Shown: positions 1 through 10,217 of the stretch, one piece after another
Layout: each line of letters begins with the position of its first letter
How positions within the stretch are numbered: the stretch's first letter is position 1
NCBI GenBank assembly: GCA_946803585.1
Contig: CAMPEQ010000011.1
Location: forward strand, 310,001-374,000
Length of the DNA: 64,000 nucleotides
Direction of reading: 5' to 3'
Source of the DNA: an uncultured Actinomycetes bacterium
GTDB lineage: Bacteria; Actinomycetota; Actinomycetes; S36-B12; UBA10799
Made by a program: the position numbers and the translations under genes
Notes under the pieces: generated by a model
Told to the model about the DNA's origin: nothing
The model's database searches: none
Seen by the model: only the letters and a program-made list of their open reading frames with translations

Positions 1-709
1 TTTCTGGCACTTCATTGCGCACGATCATCTGTGCAAGACCCTCAACAACTGCGGTCTTTCCGACCCCTGGCTCACCAATCAGCACCGGGTTGTTCTTCGT
101 CCGACGACTCAACACCTGCATGACGCGCTCTATCTCCGTCTCGCGCCCAATTACAGGGTCGAGTTTGGAATCGCGGGCCGCCTGCGTGAGGTTCTGTCCG
201 AATTGGTCAAGGACCAACGATGTTGACGGGGTTCCCTCTTGTGGACCGCCAGCATTCGCTGGCTCCTTACCCTGGTATCCGCTGAGCAACTGGATGACCT
301 GCTGACGAACTCGGTTGAGATCAGCGCCGAGCTTGACCAAAACCTGCGCCGCTACTCCTTCACCTTCCCTGATCAGCCCAAGCAGGATGTGCTCGGTACC
401 GATGTAGTTGTGGCCGAGCTGTAGCGCCTCCCGCAATGACAACTCCAGGACCTTCTTGGCCCGAGGTGTGAAGGGGATATGTCCGCTTGGTGCTTGCTGG
501 CCCTGCCCGATGATCTCCTCGACCTGATGGCGCACGGCCTCCAGGGAGATGTTGAGGCTCTCCAAAGACTTGGCGGCAACGCCCTCGCCCTCGTGGATGA
601 GCCCGAGCAGGATGTGCTCAGTTCCGATGTAGTTGTGGTTGAGCATGCGGGCTTCTTCTTGCGCAAGCACGACAACCCGGCGGGCTCGGTCGGTAAATCT
701 CTCGAACAT
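1..709 (-). CDS. clpC: ATP-dependent Clp protease ATP-binding subunit ClpC (N-terminal part, cut by window edge)
   Basis: The reverse strand encodes about 236 residues from an ATG at 709 and runs off the left edge. It starts [13 protein letters not shown] and holds two Clp_N repeats, each with [14 protein letters not shown], followed by a linker and the first AAA+ domain with the Walker A motif GEPGVGKT near residue 210. ClpC is the Hsp100 unfoldase that feeds proteins to the ClpP peptidase in the cytosol. A GGGAG ribosome binding site precedes the ATG, and a ClgR-like palindrome lies about 195 bp upstream. The M domain and second AAA+ domain are outside the window. Confidence 0.97.
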   Translation of the reverse strand, partial: MFERFTDRARRVVVLAQEEARMLNHNYIGTEHILLGLIHEGEGVAAKSLESLNISLEAVRHQVEEIIGQGQQAPSGHIPFTPRAKKVLELSLREALQLGHNYIGTEHILLGLIREGEGVAAQVLVKLGADLNRVRQQVIQLLSGYQGKEPANAGGPQEGTPSTSLVLDQFGQNLTQAARDSKLDPVIGRETEIERVMQVLSRRTKNNPVLIGEPGVGKTAVVEGLAQMIVRNEVPE

Positions 710-1033
710 CGTCACTCCCTAGCTAGGTTGACCAACCGTACCTGCTGGCTCTGCCTTTTCGACTACCCATATCGCGATTACTCACTGGTTACATTGCAGA
801 TAGCTAACGCGGTGGGCGGGTTTTTTGCGACTTCAACAAGCACTTTCTCTGGTTGTCTTTCCAACCGTCACGTCATCAGAAATGTTCCAGGAGCCTGTGG
901 CAGTTCGCCCAGGGCGAAATACCGCGTCGCTACTAGTCCTGACGATATCCACGTCCGATTCCACCGGTGGCCGCTACCCACAGCGGGTGACCTTCGGGTA
1001 GCACTCCTTGAAGATCCGCGTCAGGATGGGGCC
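710..1033. other. Divergent intergenic region clpC/pgm
   Basis: This 324-bp stretch separates the divergent clpC and pgm genes. I see no credible coding region in it; the open frame extending pgm upstream lacks family sequence before the ATG at 1034. It contains the ClgR-like operator at 902-919 and a run of six T at 821-826 after a GC-rich stretch. Directly before pgm, CAGGAT ends 6 nt from the ATG, which resembles the leaderless -10 pattern seen elsewhere in the window. Confidence 0.6.
902..919. promoter_or_regulatory. Probable ClgR operator upstream of clpC
   Basis: The palindrome TTCGCCC-A-GGGCGAA (904-918) sits in AGTTCGCCCAGGGCGAAA. By my count it matches 17 of 18 positions of the remembered ClgR consensus WNNWCGCYNANRGCGWWS from corynebacteria. 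ClgR is the XRE-type activator of clpC and clpP1P2 in actinobacteria, so location and sequence agree. No clgR gene lies in the window. Confidence 0.7.
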
Positions 1034-2677
<1,644 letters not shown>

Positions 2678-2679
2678 CT

Positions 2680-3156
2680 CTAGCCGCGCGAGAAGAACGC
2701 TTTGGTGCGGTTTCCGGCGTAGAGCAGGATGAGCACCAACAGACCCACCCCGATCTCGACCAGGAATGCACTCCAAACGTCAGAGCCGATCGCCAAGATC
2801 AGCCCAACGACGGCGAGCGCCATCCGCACAACCGAGATGAAGGCAATGACTCCGCGCGATAGGCGGGAGCCTCCAAATAGCCCGAAAGACAGCAGGAGGA
2901 TTACGGCGCCGATAACCAGAATCACGCCACCAGAAACCGCGATATTCGCCGAGTTCAAACCGAGCTGATCTTGGAGCTGGACCTCGTTACGGTACAGGAG
3001 CGCGCCAACGCCTACTGCGACGTCGAGTAAACCAAGCAGGAACGCGATAACCGCGACCAGGGTCACGTTCCACGGCCGTGGTGCCGAGACGGGTACTGGT
3101 GGAACACCAGTCACTGGGTAGCCGGGCTGAGGCGGGGGTTGCGGTGGGTAGCTCAC
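2680..3156 (-). CDS. Small membrane protein with proline-rich N-terminus
   Basis: About 158 residues: a proline- and tyrosine-rich cytosolic N-terminus (SYPPQPPPQPGYP), then roughly four hydrophobic helices and a short basic end. The GTG at 3156 is chosen because GGGAGAAA lies 7 nt before it and the product then begins (V)SYPPQ, as typical MSYPPQ proteins do; a GTG at 3174 would add six residues. I do not recognise a named family. Its function is unknown; proline-rich tails of this kind are common in actinobacterial membrane proteins. It is convergent with pgm and downstream of argA in the same direction. Confidence 0.7.
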   Translation of the reverse strand: MSYPPQPPPQPGYPVTGVPPVPVSAPRPWNVTLVAVIAFLLGLLDVAVGVGALLYRNEVQLQDQLGLNSANIAVSGGVILVIGAVILLLSFGLFGGSRLSRGVIAFISVVRMALAVVGLILAIGSDVWSAFLVEIGVGLLVLILLYAGNRTKAFFSRG

Positions 3157-3199
3157 GATTCGAGTTTCTCCCACGGCCGCAAACTCGCGAGCGGCAGGT

Positions 3200-3733
3200 C
3201 TAGAGAATCAGGAGTAGACGCGAGTTCCCGAGAGTGTTGGGCTTCACTCGTTCGAGGTCAAGGAACTCTGCAACACCCTCGTCGTAGGACTGAAGCAATT
3301 GTGCGAACACGTTGTGATCCACGGGAGTTCCCTCTATCTCCACGAATCCCGCCCGCCGGAAGAAATCGACCTCAAACGTCAGCACGAAGACCCGTTCGAC
3401 CCCAATCTGACGGGCTCTAATAATCAGCTCGTCGAGTAGCAACCGCCCCACTCCGCGACCGGCTTGGGCCGGATCCACCCCTAGGGTCCGGACCTCAGCG
3501 AGGTCCTCCCAGATGACGTGTAGCGCACCACACGCGACAACGTGGCCGTCTTGCTCGGCGACGAGGAAGTCGGGAACGTCCTCGTATAGGGACACGGTTG
3601 CTTTGCTCAGCAGGCGACGATCTTGGGAGTAAAGGTCGACGATCTCCCGAATCCGGCGCACATCCTTGGTCCGAGCGCGGCGAATCGTCACGTCGCCGTA
3701 GGTGTTCCCGCCGATGGGCAGCGTCGAGCTCAT
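3200..3733 (-). CDS. argA: Amino-acid N-acetyltransferase, ArgA type (GNAT)
   Basis: This 177-residue GNAT protein closely resembles the mycobacterial L-glutamate alpha-N-acetyltransferase (Rv2747 type), which makes N-acetylglutamate for arginine synthesis from glutamate and acetyl-CoA. Seen: IRRART near the start, HVIWEDLAEVRTLGVDP, the acetyl-CoA loop QAGRGVGRLLL, RVFVLTFEVDFF, and the family-typical C-terminal GVAEFLDLERVKPNTLGNSR. Its ATG overlaps the coaX stop (ATGA), so translation is probably coupled to coaX. No other arginine genes are present in the window. Confidence 0.88.
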   Translation of the reverse strand: MSSTLPIGGNTYGDVTIRRARTKDVRRIREIVDLYSQDRRLLSKATVSLYEDVPDFLVAEQDGHVVACGALHVIWEDLAEVRTLGVDPAQAGRGVGRLLLDELIIRARQIGVERVFVLTFEVDFFRRAGFVEIEGTPVDHNVFAQLLQSYDEGVAEFLDLERVKPNTLGNSRLLLIL

Positions 3734-4494
3734 TCGGGTTGGTTCTTCTCGTAAACCAACCGCAGTCCAATCAAGGTGAGTGCGGGTTCGTGCGCAGTCA
3801 GGGTTGCCGACTGATCCCGGACGACTTTGGATAGTCCGCCCGTTGCGATGACCGCATTCACCGATCCGCCAAGCTCAGCGATAAGTCTGGTGACAAGTCC
3901 GTCGACCTGGCCAGCAAACCCGTAGACAGTTCCGGACTGCAACGCCTCAACGGTGTTCTTACCGATCACGGAACGCGGCTTGACTAGCTCGACTTTGCGA
4001 AGTTGTGCAGCACGGGCAGCCAGCGCTTCAACCGAGATCTCAATTCCCGCGGCGAGCGCACCACCGAGGAACTCCCCCTTCGCAGACACAACATCGAAGT
4101 TCGTTGAGGTACCAAAGTCAACGACGATCGAGGGCCCACCGTAGAGGTGGTGGGCGGCCAGCGTATTCATGATTCGGTCGCTTCCGACCTCTTTGGGGTT
4201 GTCGGTGAGGACTCCCACTCCGGTCTTAGTACCGGGCTCGACCACGAAGGTGGGGACATCCGGGTAGTAGCGGCTCAGCATCGCCCGAAGCTCGCGCAAC
4301 ACGGCCGGGACCGTTGAACACACGGCGACCCCGGTCACGGGTGGATCATCGGCCAAGAGCCCGCGAAAAATCAGCGCAATCTCATCTGCGGTCGCGCGTG
4401 AGTCCGTCTTGGTCCGATAGGAGATCTCGAGCCGGTCATCTGCGAACAGCCCAATATCGGTATTCGTGTTTCCGACATCAATTGCTAAGAGCAC
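3730..4494 (-). CDS. coaX: Type III pantothenate kinase
   Basis: This 254-residue ASKHA-fold kinase phosphorylates pantothenate, the first step of coenzyme A synthesis. Seen: the N-terminal phosphate loop DVGNTNT, the mid-protein GSDRIMNTLAAHH segment, the DFGTSTNFD loop and a late IATGGLSK loop. The length is normal. The start is a GTG at 4494 with GGGGGA about ten bases upstream. It lies downstream of nadC and panC on the same strand, so pantothenate formation and use are encoded together, and it is coupled to argA by a 4-bp overlap. Confidence 0.95.
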   Translation of the reverse strand: MLLAIDVGNTNTDIGLFADDRLEISYRTKTDSRATADEIALIFRGLLADDPPVTGVAVCSTVPAVLRELRAMLSRYYPDVPTFVVEPGTKTGVGVLTDNPKEVGSDRIMNTLAAHHLYGGPSIVVDFGTSTNFDVVSAKGEFLGGALAAGIEISVEALAARAAQLRKVELVKPRSVIGKNTVEALQSGTVYGFAGQVDGLVTRLIAELGGSVNAVIATGGLSKVVRDQSATLTAHEPALTLIGLRLVYEKNQPE

Positions 4495-4649
4495 CTGTCA
4501 ATGATCCCCCACGGCTCGCGAGCGTTCTACTGCGGTGCACATCAAGGGATCTGCCGACGAGTACCCACGGCCGGACCAGTCAGGGTTACTCGGGTGATCA
4601 CGCCGGTCTAACTGATCCTGGGGATAGAGCGCAATCCCTGAGTTATCGA

Positions 4650-5558
4650 TCAGTCAGAGCTGAGATCTGCGCCGATATCCAGAACCGGTGCAGAGTGAGT
4701 CAACGCTCCAACTGCCACATAGTCGACACCCGTGGCAGCGACAGCCGCAGCGTCGGCCAGCGTCAGCCCACCAGAGGCCTCCAACAGCACTCGCCCATCC
4801 ACAATCGACACAGCTTGCCTCATCTGATCCGGGGTGAAGTTATCGAGCAAGATGAGATCTGCCCCGGCTGCAACGACCTCCGCGAGCTGCTCAATCGAGT
4901 CCACCTCGACCTCGACTGGAATTCCCGGGAACTGATCTCTCACCGCTGTGAACGCCTCAGCGACCCCACCGGCAGCAATGACGTGGTTGTCTTTTACCAG
5001 CGCTGCATCAGATAGGGCCATTCGATGATTCACACCACCACCACAGCGAACGGCGTACTTCTCCAGCGCGCGCAAACCGGGAGTTGTCTTGCGGGTGTCA
5101 CGAACCCTGGTGTTCGAACCCTCCAAGGCACGCGCCCAAGCGTTCGTTGCAGTCGCAACACCCGAGAGGTGCCCGATGAGGTTCAACGCCGTGCGCTCGG
5201 CAGTCAGTAGGTCACGGGTTGGCCCCTCAACCGAAAGGACAGTTACACCGGGTACCACAGCGTCGCCGTCGGCGCAGGGCTGCTGGATCTCAATCACGGA
5301 TCCTGACTGATCGGCAACGACCTGAAAGACCATTGCTGCAACCGGAACGCCGGCAGCTACCCCACGGACCCGGGAGGTCAAGTCGAGTCTTGATCGCTGG
5401 TCTGCCGGGACTGTCGCAATGGTAGTGACGTCAACGCCACCGGCTAGGTCCTCCGCGATCGCCCCCTCGATCAGGGCGAGAACGGCAGCTGCATCCAACC
5501 CTACGGTTCCTAACTGGGTGGCGAACTGCTCAAGTGCTGTCGACGGGCTCTGAGTCAT
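4650..5558 (-). CDS. nadC: Nicotinate-nucleotide pyrophosphorylase (carboxylating)
   Basis: This 302-residue quinolinate phosphoribosyltransferase converts quinolinate and PRPP to nicotinate mononucleotide in de novo NAD synthesis. Seen: the substrate-binding run RDTRKTTPGLRALEK, GGGVNHRMALSDAALVKDNH, and the barrel strands EVEVDS and LILLDNF. The length is slightly above the usual 280-290. The ATG overlaps the nadB stop by four bases. The 155 bp between nadC and coaX contain nothing I recognise. Confidence 0.96.
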   Translation of the reverse strand: MTQSPSTALEQFATQLGTVGLDAAAVLALIEGAIAEDLAGGVDVTTIATVPADQRSRLDLTSRVRGVAAGVPVAAMVFQVVADQSGSVIEIQQPCADGDAVVPGVTVLSVEGPTRDLLTAERTALNLIGHLSGVATATNAWARALEGSNTRVRDTRKTTPGLRALEKYAVRCGGGVNHRMALSDAALVKDNHVIAAGGVAEAFTAVRDQFPGIPVEVEVDSIEQLAEVVAAGADLILLDNFTPDQMRQAVSIVDGRVLLEASGGLTLADAAAVAATGVDYVAVGALTHSAPVLDIGADLSSD

Positions 5559-7216
5559 TGGTTCTCCAGGCTAGGGCTTACCGGTCGCAGGCTGACGGCA
5601 AACTGCGAGTCGTCTAGGCGTTCACTGACGATCCGGACCCGCCAGTTCTGGTCGTCGACCTCGAGGAAATCATCGCGCCAATGCGAGCCCCGAGTCTCTT
5701 CACGGATCAATGCGGCATCGGCTAGGACTCGTGCGACGAGCGCAATATTCGTCGTCTCCCATGCAGCAGTATGCGGCTGGGTTACACCCACCTGGGCAGA
5801 CTGGCTCGTGGCATCGAGCAAATCCAACGTCGCGCGGATCGACGTATCGGTTCGCAGTACTCCCACGTTGTCGGTCATGGACTGTTGGATAACCGACCGC
5901 AGTGCCGGGTCCAGCAATGCCGACGGGCCTCGCAACGCTTCGATTGGTCGTCGCTTCGGTAGCCCCGCCGCCAGTACCGAGCCAATCCGGTCGGCGAACA
6001 CCAACCCTTCCAACAGACTGTTACTCGCCAGCCGATTCGCTCCATGCACGCCAGTGCAGGCACATTCACCGACTGCAAACAGCCCCGCGATACTCGTGCG
6101 GCCGTTCAAGTCGGTGAGAAGCCCACCAGAGACGTAATGCTGGGCGGGAACTACCGGGATGAGCTGCGTCATCGGATCGATCCCGTGACCGAGGCACGCC
6201 GCTCGAATGTTGGGGAAGCGGCGCTCCCACGTAGCCGAGGAGAAGCTTCGCGCGTCGAGCCAAACGTGTTCGCGATCGGTCTCGCGCATCCGGTACATGA
6301 TGGCTTTTGCGACAACGTCGCGCGGTGCGAGCTCGGCCATCTCATGCTGGCCAACCAGGAAGCGCGCATCATCGTCATCGAGTAGGACCGCACCCTCCCC
6401 GCGTAGTGCCTCGGAAACCAACGGTTGCTGACCAGTGGACTCATCCCCGAGCCAAAGCACCGTCGGATGGAACTGCACGAACTCGATGTCGGCCACCTGC
6501 GCCCCGGCGCGGATACCCAAAGCGAGCCCGTCACCGGTCGCCACCGATGGGTTAGTCGATGAGGCGAACACCTGGCCGATCCCACCAGTTGCCAGCACAA
6601 CAGCTGGTGCCAGCGCAGCCCCAACACCATCGCGCTGGCCTGCGCCCATGACGTGCAGTGTGAGCCCTTGGGCAGCACCCTTCGCATCGAGAAGTAGATC
6701 CAATACCAGGGCGTGCTCAATGAGCTCAATCTTAGGATCATCGGTCACTGCCTGGACCAGTGCACGACTGATCTCGATACCGGTGGCGTCACCCCCAGCG
6801 TGGGCTATCCGATCACGATGGTGACCGCCCTCGCGAGTCAGCGCCAATTCCCCGGAATCATCTAAGTCGAAGTCCGCCCCCCATCGCACAAGGCGACGAA
6901 CTGCTGCGGGGCCTTCATAGGCCAGCACCTGCACCGCACCGGGGTCACATAGCCCGGCACCGGCGACCAAAGTGTCAGCTAGGTGATCGGCGGGGGAATC
7001 GTCGTCGGCCAGTGCTGCTGCGATCCCGCCCTGCGCCCAGCGCGTCGAACCCTCATCAACTCTCGCCTTAGTCACCAGCAACACACTGTGACCAGCTCGT
7101 CGCGCATGCATTGCAGTGGCCAGCCCGGCAATCCCAGAGCCCACAACGATGACATCGGCACTGATCGTCCAGCCTGGTTCAGGACTTGCCAGCCGTCCGG
7201 GAATCTCGAAGGTCAC
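5555..7216 (-). CDS. nadB: L-aspartate oxidase
   Basis: This 553-residue flavoprotein oxidises L-aspartate to iminoaspartate with FAD, the first step of de novo NAD synthesis. Seen: the N-terminal dinucleotide fold VVGSGIAGLATAMHARRAG, the FAD/substrate segment STRWAQGGIAA, the fumarate-reductase-like HPTVLW and RGEGAVLLDDDDARF stretches, the late VGECACTGVHGANRLASNSLLEGLVF motif and the helical C-terminal domain. It overlaps panC and nadC by 4 bp on either side. The usual partner nadA (quinolinate synthase) is absent from the window. Confidence 0.96.
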   Translation of the reverse strand: MTFEIPGRLASPEPGWTISADVIVVGSGIAGLATAMHARRAGHSVLLVTKARVDEGSTRWAQGGIAAALADDDSPADHLADTLVAGAGLCDPGAVQVLAYEGPAAVRRLVRWGADFDLDDSGELALTREGGHHRDRIAHAGGDATGIEISRALVQAVTDDPKIELIEHALVLDLLLDAKGAAQGLTLHVMGAGQRDGVGAALAPAVVLATGGIGQVFASSTNPSVATGDGLALGIRAGAQVADIEFVQFHPTVLWLGDESTGQQPLVSEALRGEGAVLLDDDDARFLVGQHEMAELAPRDVVAKAIMYRMRETDREHVWLDARSFSSATWERRFPNIRAACLGHGIDPMTQLIPVVPAQHYVSGGLLTDLNGRTSIAGLFAVGECACTGVHGANRLASNSLLEGLVFADRIGSVLAAGLPKRRPIEALRGPSALLDPALRSVIQQSMTDNVGVLRTDTSIRATLDLLDATSQSAQVGVTQPHTAAWETTNIALVARVLADAALIREETRGSHWRDDFLEVDDQNWRVRIVSERLDDSQFAVSLRPVSPSLENQ

Positions 7217-8142
7217 GCGCGGCCCGTGAGGTCGTCGGTGATGGTGGCCGTGGAATCCATACCAAGGCTGATGGCGGCGTTATCCAGCAACCGCGTCCCA
7301 TCGACGATCGCCGTCACAATCAACCTGCCTTCGCCGCGAATTGGAGCTGGACCCATGAGTACGTCAGTGACGGCAACGTACTCAACCGTGATCTCGACCC
7401 CCGCACCGGGAGCGGTGAGGGTTTGTTCCGTCGCGGCAACCACGGCCGCAGCGCCGTGAACGGCGGCGGCCTGGCCGGCTGATATGGCTGCCGGGATCCG
7501 TAGTGCCACCTCTCTGGCTTGCGCTGTCAGGTACTTGTTTCGACTCGATAGCGCCAGGTGGTCACCGTCTCGAACCGTTGGCGCTCCCACTACTTCTACG
7601 TCGATATTGAGATCGCGAACCATTGTCCTGATCAGGGTGAGCTGCTGATAGTCCTTCTCGCCGAAGACCGCGTAGTCAGGTGTGGTGAACCCTAGGAATT
7701 TGGCGACCACAGATAGGACGCCACGGAAGTGCGTGGGCCTGGCAACACCTTCGTATTGGGTTGCCAGCGGCCCCGGATCGATCGTGACCACAAGGTCCCC
7801 ATCGGGGTAGACGACATCGGTCGCGGGTGCGAACACCACATCAGCTCCGCTGGCACGGCACAGGTCAACGTCGGAGTCCAACGTTCGGGGATAGCGCTCG
7901 AGGTCCTCGGTCGGCCCGAACTGCGTGGGATTCACAAAGATTGTCACGACCACTTGACCTGCGGGACCAACCAACTCCCGAGCATGCCGGACAAGGGCGG
8001 CATGCCCCTCGTGTAGTGCGCCCATCGTCATGACGACTGCGCGAGGGCGAGATGATGGTGCACGCAGTGCCTCCTGCAGTCCTGCCCGGTCGTGTACTAC
8101 CCGCAGGTCTGACTGGTCACTGCTGTCTATCGGTCGACTCAT
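7213..8142 (-). CDS. panC: Pantothenate synthetase
   Basis: This 309-residue enzyme condenses pantoate and beta-alanine with ATP to give pantothenate. Seen: the nucleotidyl-transferase motif MGALHEGH, FVNPTQFGPTEDLERYPR, FGEKDYQQL and LSSRNKYL. It sits in a tightly overlapping cluster DUF2520-panC-nadB-nadC, each pair sharing about 4 bp, which implies one mRNA and coupled translation. It supplies the substrate for CoaX encoded 2.7 kb downstream. panB and panD are not in the window. Confidence 0.96.
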   Translation of the reverse strand: MSRPIDSSDQSDLRVVHDRAGLQEALRAPSSRPRAVVMTMGALHEGHAALVRHARELVGPAGQVVVTIFVNPTQFGPTEDLERYPRTLDSDVDLCRASGADVVFAPATDVVYPDGDLVVTIDPGPLATQYEGVARPTHFRGVLSVVAKFLGFTTPDYAVFGEKDYQQLTLIRTMVRDLNIDVEVVGAPTVRDGDHLALSSRNKYLTAQAREVALRIPAAISAGQAAAVHGAAAVVAATEQTLTAPGAGVEITVEYVAVTDVLMGPAPIRGEGRLIVTAIVDGTRLLDNAAISLGMDSTATITDDLTGRA

Positions 8143-9050
8143 CCCGCACTTCCCTCGCCGAGGTCTTGCGACGCCAATACCGATAGCAGTGCTTCGGCTT
8201 GCTGGGGCGAGAGACGGCGTGCCGCGATCGCGCGGTCAGCGGTAAGCCGGGCCATCGCAACATAGGCCCGCCGCGCCTGCTCGGAAACCTCATTGATGAC
8301 CTCGACGTGAGCAGCAACGGTCCCCGCGTCACCGCGGACGATCGGACCGGTAAGGGCGGCATCACCAGTCCGCAGTGCGTTATCCAACGATGCATAGAGC
8401 AGCGGACTAAGTAGGCGTTGAGGCGCCTCGACTCCGGCCTCAGCGAGGAGATCAAGTGACTGAGTCACGAGGGTGATCAAATGGTTGGCGCCATTGGCCA
8501 GCGCCGCGTGGTAGAGCGCGCGACTGCCCTCCGGCACCCACACTGGCTCACCACCCATTTCAACGACGAGTGCTTCGCCGACGGGTCGCAGCGCATCAGG
8601 AGCGGTCACCCCAAACGGCGCTCCGCTGAGGCGTTGGAGGTCGAGACTCGTTCCGGTCAAAGTCATCACCGGATGTAGGGCTAGGGGCAAGGCCCCAACC
8701 GCGGTGGCCGGATCCAACACCCCAATTCCGTAGCGGCCGCTTGCATGGGCAAGGAGTTGACCAGCCCTCACGGCCTTCGTCGCGACGAGACCACCGATGA
8801 GTTCAGGTAGGACGTCGTCCGGCACTGTGAGTAGGACGAGTTCAGCAGAAGCGAAGACCTGCTCGGGACTGACTAGCGGGACATCTGGAAGTAGAGCCTG
8901 GGCACGTAGTTGGCTGACGTCACTCACACCGTAGGCGGCGACGACATGATGCCCGGCATTGCGCAGCGCGGCACCGAGCACACTTCCAGCTCGCCCCGTC
9001 CCGACGACTCCCACGGTTAGCCGCGGAGCCGCACTGTTCGTCGACGTCAC
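8139..9050 (-). CDS. Rossmann-fold and DUF2520 domain protein
   Basis: The 303-residue product has an N-terminal NAD(P)-binding fold (VGVVGTGRAGSVLGAALRNAGH) and a helical C-terminal DUF2520 domain. It is the gene regularly found just upstream of panC in actinobacteria and looks like a ketopantoate-reductase or pyrroline-carboxylate-reductase relative; a reductase role in pantoate supply is only inference. The GTG at 9050 follows TAGGCT by exactly 6 nt, indicating a leaderless transcript. It begins the panC-nadB-nadC-coaX-argA series and is divergent from the methyltransferase gene. Confidence 0.87.
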   Translation of the reverse strand: MTSTNSAAPRLTVGVVGTGRAGSVLGAALRNAGHHVVAAYGVSDVSQLRAQALLPDVPLVSPEQVFASAELVLLTVPDDVLPELIGGLVATKAVRAGQLLAHASGRYGIGVLDPATAVGALPLALHPVMTLTGTSLDLQRLSGAPFGVTAPDALRPVGEALVVEMGGEPVWVPEGSRALYHAALANGANHLITLVTQSLDLLAEAGVEAPQRLLSPLLYASLDNALRTGDAALTGPIVRGDAGTVAAHVEVINEVSEQARRAYVAMARLTADRAIAARRLSPQQAEALLSVLASQDLGEGSAG

Positions 9051-9056
9051 CGCGTC

Positions 9057-9088
9057 AGCCTATTGCGTCGAGGCCTCGGTTGTAGCGT
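9057..9088. promoter_or_regulatory. Compact divergent pair of leaderless -10 elements
   Basis: On the minus strand TAGGCT (9057-9062) lies 6 nt before the GTG at 9050. On the plus strand TAGCGT (9083-9088) lies 7 nt before the GTG at 9096. Only 45 bp separate the two start codons, and neither has a convincing Shine-Dalgarno sequence at useful spacing. Confidence 0.6.
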
Positions 9089-9095
9089 GTGGCGT

Positions 9096-10217
9096 GTGTT
9101 CACTGCGGCGCCGACATCCGATGGCCATCAGACCTGGGGGCGTGCGTGGGAAACCGCTGCCTTTGGAGATGCGGGATTCTACCGCCAGACTGATTGTTCA
9201 CCAGCGGATCACTTTCGAACATCGGCCCATATTGGCGGTGCGTTCACTCAGGCGGTTTTCGATCGGCTCGTACGACTAGTACGGCGCCTTCCCCCCGGGC
9301 AGGCGCTCTCATTTGTGGATGTGGGTGCCGGTGGCGGCGAACTACTCAATGGCATCCACGCTCGCCTGCTCACGACTGACGTTCTGCGCGCAGATCGGAT
9401 CCGTTTGATCGGGATCGACGTCCGCGAGCGGCCACATTCCATTGCCGCGCAGATCGACTGGATTCAAGGCCGCGCCCCTGACTGTGTGCCCAGAGATCTC
9501 ACAGGGATGCTCGTGGCGACCGAACTGCTCGACGATGTTCCGTTGGAGGTGGCGCAACGTGATCATCACGGTAACTGGCGATACCTGAGTCTCGACCAGG
9601 CTGGCGAGACAACCCTCAGGGAGGAACTCTCACCAGCCGATCAAGTGTGGGTTCAGCGGTCTATGGCGACCCACCCGGCTAGAGCGACGTCCCCGGAGCA
9701 AACCGAATCACCACAGATCGAGATCGGCAGACCACGAGATGAGTTGGCAGCGGCCCTCGCCAGACGGTTGACAGCGGGAGAACTGCTGCTTGTGGACTAC
9801 GTCCAGCCCACTGCTGGCGGATCGCACGACACCGAGGCACCCGGTTTGGACGGCGGAACCAGTTCCACGATCCGGGGTTTTCGCAATGGTCTAGAGGTAG
9901 CGCCCGCTACAGACGGATCGGCGAATCTGACGGCAGCAGTTGATCGACAAGCGCTGCTAGCGCAACTCCGCGTTTTCGGCGAAGCCAAATCGCAACGACA
10001 GGCAGACGTACTGGCGCCGTACCGCAGCTCACCAGAGGACCCCAAGTTGTCCATGATGGCCCAGCTGCAGTGGCAGTCCCAATGGCGAGAACTCTCCGAC
10101 CCGGCCGAGCTCGGTGCCCACGAGTGGATAACACTCACTCGAGACATCGGGTCCGACCCAACAGATTTACCGAACAGCCAACGAGGACGAATGAGCGAAG
10201 CGGGGACCCCGGCCTAA
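9096..10217 (+). CDS. SAM-dependent methyltransferase, MidA/NDUFAF7-like
   Basis: About 373 residues with the class I SAM-binding loop VDVGAGGGELL, a MidA-like N-terminus (TWGRAWETAAFGDAGFY) and the LVATELLDDVPLEV acidic region. MidA/NDUFAF7 proteins dimethylate an arginine of the complex I 49-kDa subunit (NuoD/NDUFS2) in mitochondria. Here the very next gene, overlapping by 1 bp (TAATG), is a NuoD paralogue, which suggests enzyme and substrate, though the product could act on another protein. In-frame TTG (9063) and GTG (9087) are alternative starts; I prefer GTG 9096 because TAGCGT precedes it by 7 nt. Confidence 0.8.
   Translation: MFTAAPTSDGHQTWGRAWETAAFGDAGFYRQTDCSPADHFRTSAHIGGAFTQAVFDRLVRLVRRLPPGQALSFVDVGAGGGELLNGIHARLLTTDVLRADRIRLIGIDVRERPHSIAAQIDWIQGRAPDCVPRDLTGMLVATELLDDVPLEVAQRDHHGNWRYLSLDQAGETTLREELSPADQVWVQRSMATHPARATSPEQTESPQIEIGRPRDELAAALARRLTAGELLLVDYVQPTAGGSHDTEAPGLDGGTSSTIRGFRNGLEVAPATDGSANLTAAVDRQALLAQLRVFGEAKSQRQADVLAPYRSSPEDPKLSMMAQLQWQSQWRELSDPAELGAHEWITLTRDIGSDPTDLPNSQRGRMSEAGTPA

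Noticed and set aside
479-1033. Long open frame extending pgm upstream to 479.
   Set aside because: It overlaps clpC on the other strand and shows no family similarity; Pgm homology begins just after the ATG at 1034.
4314-5015. 233-residue plus-strand open frame opposite coaX and nadC.
   Set aside because: Composition is Arg/Ser-rich shadow translation; the minus-strand genes have full family motifs.
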